Part shown: positions 58,686-64,000 of the stretch, one piece after another
How positions within the stretch are numbered: the stretch's first letter is position 1
Layout of the letters: each line of letters opens with the position of its first letter
From: Bryopsis sp. KO-2023
Lineage: Eukaryota > Chlorophyta > Ulvophyceae > Bryopsidales > Bryopsidaceae
Assembly (NCBI GenBank): GCA_030272585.1
Contig: BSYQ01000014.1
Location: 2,108,001-2,172,000, forward strand
Direction: 5' to 3'
Length of the DNA stretch: 64,000 nucleotides
Position numbers and translations under genes: made by a program
The notes under the pieces: model-generated
What the model saw: the letters and a program-made list of their open reading frames with translations, nothing else
Told to the model about the DNA's origin: nothing
The model's database searches: none

Positions 58686-60109
58686 CTGCACACAACATAC
58701 CACCCCCAAACCTCTTCAAAACAATAGAAAATATTAGGAATAGAGTTGATAAGAAAAGCAGCAAATAATAATAATAAAAAAATGAGGAAGAGTAGAGATC
58801 CATTTTTTGCCCTTCCATGTAAATTCTTGAAATTTTTCTCAAACGGCTGCCGGCTGAGCTTCATTTCAGAAAGGGATGGCCCCAAAAAATACTAATATTC
58901 TAAAATTTATTTTTTCTTAAATACTTTATTTTATTTTTTAAAAAAGGTGGATGTGTAATTGAAGGGTGCTAATCACAGGTACCACACCTTTTTGTCGCCG
59001 TTTCCCACAGCATCTACTTTCACAGAAAACATTTCATCAACTGCATATTTAAAACCAGAAAAAAAGAAAAATCAGCAAAGTTGATATCATAGAAAACCCT
59101 GCAGCTTTGAAGCCCACAAGTATTTTTTAATTTTGTGTAGGACAAATATATATTTTTTCTTTTTTGTACAGAACATATATATACATTTTTTTTTGGACAG
59201 GACACATATTTTCTTATTAGTTCCCCGTGTTTCCTACAAGTCGAAAAAAAACTCTTTAATTTTCGAAAAGAGACATAAAGAATCCGTGACGTCGTCGTCA
59301 CGTTTTGGCGTGAAAAGGATGCCATCTTTCGTTTCAAAATAAAGCTGCAAACCCCCGTCGACCGCTCGAGTAGACTTCAGTGTGTTTTCAAAAAAACCAT
59401 GGCCGCTCTACGATAGTTCGCACCCTGGAGTTGCTGCATTCGATGAGTCGTCGTTTTTTTTTAAACACGCAAACACAGGGGACTTACAAAAAAAAGAAGC
59501 CAAAGCTCCTTGCGAAGCGCTCACCTTTTCTTTTTTTTTCGTGTTTTGGAATTTTGTTGCAGTTTCTTCTTAATAGATTGTTGCCCAAAGTATCCCCGAC
59601 TAAAAAACCCCCGCTATACCCAACCACGAAAGCCCAGAATATATTCTTTAAAAAAAAAACAAAGAAAGAAAGAAAGAAAAAAGCCTCTTTAAAAAAAAAA
59701 ACGTCACAAAAGGTTATAAAAAAAGCGAAGTTTTGTCGTCGACGAAACAAACCAACGACTTCTAGACCTTACAGGGTTCGTTTTTTTGGGGGGGGCCAAC
59801 AGCTTGTGATTGCCAGAGTGGTCATAGGGCCAGGTCATATGCAAACACTGTACGACATTCTCGTCCAATACCCTATGTCAGACCTGGGAATGACCCAGTT
59901 TCCCCCTGGCTCCTCCCTCCCCCTCCAAACGAAATTGGAAATTCCACTTTCTGTTGGTGTCGATTTGTTGAGGCGAGCGTTTTTGCCAACCCCGTGAAGA
60001 GGAAAACGACGACCTCGCCAGTTTTGTTTTGAAAAAAAGAAACGGAAAGCTTTGCTTTGGGCCTGGCAGGGTATTTCTGTTTGTTTTTTTTGTCAGCGTA
60101 TCTTTTTCG
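58686..60109. other. Intergenic / 5' regions of F-box-LRR and BUB3 genes
   Basis: Contains poly-A/T tracts and the region where the missing F-box first exon must lie. Palindrome-like GTGACGTCGTCGTCAC sits at 59285-59300. A 205-codon plus frame at 59380-59997 begins without ATG and is Lys-biased; rejected. Confidence 0.4.
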
Positions 60110-63100
60110 ATGTCGAAGAACTTTTTGGGTGAGAAATTGCCCTCGCCCCCGAGCGATGGAGTGAGCGCTGTGCGTTTTTCTTCCACCAGCGACCTGCTGT
60201 TGGTCGCTTCCTGGGATGCAGTAAGTGACAGCGGCTTTTCCAACAGGAAAGCAACGAAAAACGCTGACTTTCCATTTCCTCTTCAGTTTTGAACATTAAA
60301 TGGTATAACTTTGACAAAAATTAAAAATGTCCTTATGCTTGTTTGAAAAAAAAGAAATGAAAAAAATTCAAGCTTGAAGTGTCCAAGAACACTTCATTTA
60401 ATTTTTTCGATTGCTGTTGGAAACTGATTGGTGATTGATTTGTTGATGAAAGAGCATTAGGCTGTACGATGCAAACGAGCGGCAAATGAGAGGAATGGTG
60501 TCCCATGGAGCACCCGTCCTGGATTGCAATTTCCAAGACGAAAAATCGGTTTTTTCGGGGGGCTTAGACGGAAAAGTACAAAGGTAAAGAGCATGTTTTT
60601 TTTTTGAATGTATGTGTAAGAACGTTGAAATCAATTCAAGAACAGTAGATATATATTTGGAAAAAAAAACACAGTTTGCAAAAATTGCTGATGTAACTCC
60701 ACCAAATGAATGAGAGCATTTTGCATGATATGATACATTTAAAAAAATGAAAAAATATTAATAAGTATATAAGTAAACACTCCCAGTAGTTGTGATTGAT
60801 CGTTCCTCCATTCAATTTTTTTAATAACTAAATCAATAACCCCAGAATCAAACTGTTTGCACATCTCTTCGCTCAATTTCACCAGCATCGTTTCAAAAAG
60901 TGCGGTTGTGATTCTTCAACCGCAAAATATGTATTAATTCAAAAGCAATTGAAAAAAATTATCTGCCATCTGAATGATAATGTTTTCTTTTCCTTTTTTT
61001 CCCCCCTTTTTTGATTGGTTTGTCAGTCACGACTTTTATCACCAAGGAAATCCCATCGTACTGGGAAATCATCAGAAGGCTGTCAGATGCGTGGAGTATT
61101 TAAAGGAACAAGGTAAGCTAATCAAACCCTTTTTTTCTATTTTTTCTTAAATTTTTTTTCAAGGGGGAATCAAACTTCGCAGAAAATAATCATAACATGT
61201 TCTGTCAACTTCATTCTCATTGTTATCTGCACTCATTTTTCCAAGTGTGTGAGTTTTTTTCTTTTTGTTTTTTGATCTTCTAAAGCAACGCCCACACTAT
61301 ACTCATATTTTGTATTTCAAGGGCATCTGACTGCAACGACGTAACAAAATTTTTTTTTTGGTTTTATGGTGTTGGTTGCATTTTTATTTTTATTTATTTC
61401 AGGAAAGCTTCGTGTTGGCTATCAACAGCTGATGTTCATTCTTCATTGCTTTTTTTTAATTATTTTTTATGATTTTTTTGGGTTTAGGGCTGGTTGCTTC
61501 TGGCGGGTGGGATGGGGTTTTGAATTTATGGGATCCCCGTCAATATCAAAGCCCCATAGTTTCCATTCAGCTTCCGGGAAAAGTGTTCACTGCTGCACAC
61601 ACAGCAGAAAGACTGGTGGTGGGGACATCGGAGCGACACGTTTTGGTTTACGACTTGCGAAAGTGAGTTCCATCCATCCTCCTTTTCAGCTTTCCAAGTA
61701 AATCCCTATTTTTGAAAAAACATACCCTAAAAAAAGTGTTGAAAAAATAGTATTAAAAAAAGTACAGGAAGGGAATCCCCCCCCTTTTCTGGAAACACTC
61801 TGGCCTAACTGAAAAACAGCAAAAAGAACTGGTGACCGAACCAATCATTATTTGGAATCGTTTTGACCATGTTTATACGTTTGAATGGAGTTCTCATTTT
61901 TCACACACATGTGCATTTATGTGTGTGTGTGTGTGTGTTTTTTCGTGTGAAGTATTTCTGGGGGGCAGCCAGACGAACATCGAGAATCTTCATTAAGGCA
62001 CCAGACGAGGTGCATTCGGAGTTTCCCGGATGGCCAAGGATATGGGCTAGGCTCCACGGAAGGTAGAGTGGCCATCGAATTCTTTGGTTCATCCAATGAA
62101 GGAAGAAAATATGCGTTCAAGGTGAGAGTATCCCCGAAAAACCAACCTTCCAGGAAAATTTAGCAGCAGCAGGGGGTAAAAATCAGGAGTGCCCCTGCCA
62201 TGATGACCGCTGCAGTTCGCTTCTTGATTTGATAGTTCGCCAAAACAAAAAAGAGTGGGATGTAAGATTTCTCACTCTTTTATTTTTCTTCCCCCCCCCC
62301 AGCGACCCCATGCTCGTGACAACTTTCACTTTCTTTGTGAAAAGTGTTTCTTTTATTTTTGTGCAAGTTTGCTCATCTCACTTTTTTCTCACATTTTTTC
62401 ACATTTTTTCCTCCCTCCCTCCCCTGGCCCTCTTTAAGTTTACACCAAGGTGTTTGCTTGCAGTGTCATAGAAAAAAGGTTGAAAATCGTGAAGTGGTGT
62501 ATCCTGTGAATGCCATTGCTTTTCATCCGGTCCATGGGACTTTCGCTACTGGGGGATGCGATGGGGCCGTGTACGTCTGGGATGGGGATAATAAAAAAAG
62601 ACTGTCCCAAGTCAGCGGGTACGCCACCGTATTTTCCAACTCTTAAAAATTGAAATTGGATGCACCTCTGTCTGCATTTTGTTTTTGTTTTTGAAGTGTG
62701 ACTTCGAACAGTTGGAAAATTATGCGAACTGAGACGGAGAAAATTAACCTCTGTTTTGCTGGTCACGTCGAAATTGGATTTCTTCTTTCCACACATATAT
62801 GCCAGTCTTTTACTGGGGCTGGAGCTGAAAGAAACAATCAACAATGACAATAATAATATTAGGAAACGGCTGAACGGCCTTACGTCAATTGACAATAGTA
62901 ACAATAATAATAATATAGTTTGCAATATTTTTTGGCAGGTTTCCAGCAAGCATCGCAGCTTTGGACTTCAATCGAAATGGGACCCTGCTGGCGATAGCAA
63001 GCAGTTACACTTTCGAGCAAGGGGAAAAAGAGTGAGTTCTGTTCCTAGTTTTGAATGACACTTTATGAATTTCCATCCAAAGAAACGACGTTTCCTGGTT

Positions 63101-63328
63101 CTTTTCGCCCAACAAAGCAAGCCCAATAATTACCATCTTAACAGTTATATGTATTTTTATATTTATAACTTAATAGTTGTGGTTTTTTTTGGTTTTTTTC
63201 GTGTACCAATCGTTTTTTGATTTTGTAACTTCTAATTATGTAATTGCAGCCATGCTGGGGATGAAATTTACGTCCGGCCCATACAAGACAGCGAAGCTCA
63301 GCCCAAACCAAGGAAAAGCTCAATATGA
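60110..63328 (+). CDS. BUB3: Mitotic checkpoint WD-repeat protein BUB3
   Basis: BUB3 recruits BUB1/MAD3-type kinases to kinetochores by binding phosphorylated MELT repeats. Eight exons in phase: 60110-60220, 60453-60583, 61027-61112, 61488-61662, 61953-62121, 62464-62618, 62939-63031, 63250-63328, giving 332 aa (human about 328). Landmarks: [51 protein letters not shown], then [20 protein letters not shown], which parallels RESSLKYQTRCIRAFPNKQG of animals and separates BUB3 from RAE1. [20 protein letters not shown] and a C-terminal [17 protein letters not shown] follow. All canonical propeller blades appear present. A TG dinucleotide run (61918-61938) lies directly before exon 5's acceptor. 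Confidence 0.93.
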
Positions 63329-64000
63329 AAAGCGCACACTGTCGAAAAAAAGAAAAGAAATGAAAAAAAAAATCTCCAGTTTCCAAGTTGCCTCTGTCAT
63401 CAATTGATCAATTATCAGCAATCAATCTTGAAGTTGAAAAAAAAAAAAGAAAGAAAGAAAACTAGTAAAGAAGAAAATAGTATCGTCCAGGGAAGTGTGC
63501 GCCTACATGACTGACATAGAGGAGCAGGGAAAATCACTCAGCGGCTTCCCATTCACAATTTTTTTCTCGCCCCCTGGGTGGAAAAAACAGAAAAAGGTAA
63601 GAACCGAGATTCAAAAATTGATCAGGTCTTTTTTTCCTCTGTTCACCTGGTTATATTCTGCCTCTTATTAGTTTTTTCAAGGGTGGGGAAAGGGACCTTT
63701 TTGGGGGGGGATTGGAGGGAATTTGGTCGAAACTTTCAATGAGATTCTACCACTGATGTTTCTGTACATTTATATATCAGGAATGGCACTGTTGTAATGT
63801 TTTGGGTAAGATTTTGTACAGTTGTTTATCTGCAGTCTTTCTGAAGCACCACTGGTTTAACAGTACCTAGTGTCGACGAAATATCTTGAAGAATAATATG
63901 TCGATATTTGTCCAGCCACATCCCATCCCTCTACCATACTGTTCATTCAGGGGCGTATCGACCTTACTAAAATTATGAAAATTTAAGAAAAAAAGTGTGA
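63329..64000. other. 3' region of BUB3 and beyond
   Basis: AT-rich 3' flank. A segment around 63480-63597 ending before GTAAGA could be an exon of a following plus-strand gene, but no protein is recognisable in this length. Confidence 0.35.

Noticed and set aside
57834..58727. 297-codon plus-strand frame antisense to the LRR exon
   Set aside because: His/Gln/Arg-rich shadow of regular leucine-rich repeats on the other strand.
59380..59997. 205-codon plus-strand frame
   Set aside because: No ATG start, Lys/Phe-biased AT-rich composition, no domain.
1..64000. CRISPR arrays, operons, bacterial-type promoters, tRNA or rRNA genes
   Set aside because: The window is eukaryotic and spliced; no regularly spaced repeats of CRISPR type and no RNA gene cloverleaf or rRNA sequence was recognised by eye.

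Overview
This is intron-rich, AT-leaning nuclear DNA of a eukaryote. Coding exons are small and separated by GT-AG introns of about 50-400 bp with T-rich acceptors, on both strands, with no operons. Exon chains below were joined by hand, checking that reading phase closes across each junction. The best lineage marker is a CHUP1 homologue (chloroplast positioning), a family I know from green plants. With two mTERF genes and an F-box/LRR protein this suggests a streptophyte-type green alga. The genus is not determinable here; Mesostigma or Chlorokybus would only be guesses.

Layout, conserved genes: 1-381 tail of an unknown gene (+); 1.4-3.6 kb TRIC-type cation channel (+); 6.7-7.45 kb short mTERF (-), head-to-head with a Bot1/mS35-like mitoribosomal candidate (+, 7.66-11.05); 14.9-22.4 kb long coiled-coil protein (-); 25.3-27.3 kb NDUFS4 (-), head-to-head with a second mTERF (+, 27.7-29.4); 31.5-34.9 kb membrane-anchored sulfotransferase (+); 43.2-46.1 kb CHUP1 3' part (+); 51.6-55.9 kb eIF3i (-); 57.8-58.7 kb F-box/LRR (-); 60.1-63.3 kb BUB3 (+).

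Layout, accessory genes: between these lie at least nine short genes or gene pieces for secreted or secreted-looking peptides. Seven begin with a hydrophobic signal exon. In six of them (11.4, 13.1, 23.1, 30.0, 37.7 and 49.8 kb loci) that exon ends one base into a codon, always with G. In four, a short spacer exon follows and then an exon for a cationic peptide: two near-identical tandem copies at 11.4 and 13.1 kb, and two inverted copies at 23.1 and 30.0 kb whose mature part repeats RKLRF. Two other loci (35.4 and 41.9 kb) encode homologous amphipathic Lys/Arg helices but lack a visible signal exon. Further loci encode a two-module Cys-rich (knottin-like) protein (37.7-39.7 kb) and two Gly-rich proteins (40.1 and 49.8 kb). 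I consider this clustered, rapidly diversifying family the candidate undescribed system. Host-defence or signalling peptides are possible roles; the sequence does not prove function.

Non-coding: a mariner/Stowaway-like element with 195-bp inverted arms (36.0-36.9 kb), a perfect 49-bp inverted repeat (48.6 kb), microsatellites, and several gene-poor stretches. Most mitochondrial-protein genes occur in divergent pairs with an mTERF gene, so shared promoters are likely.
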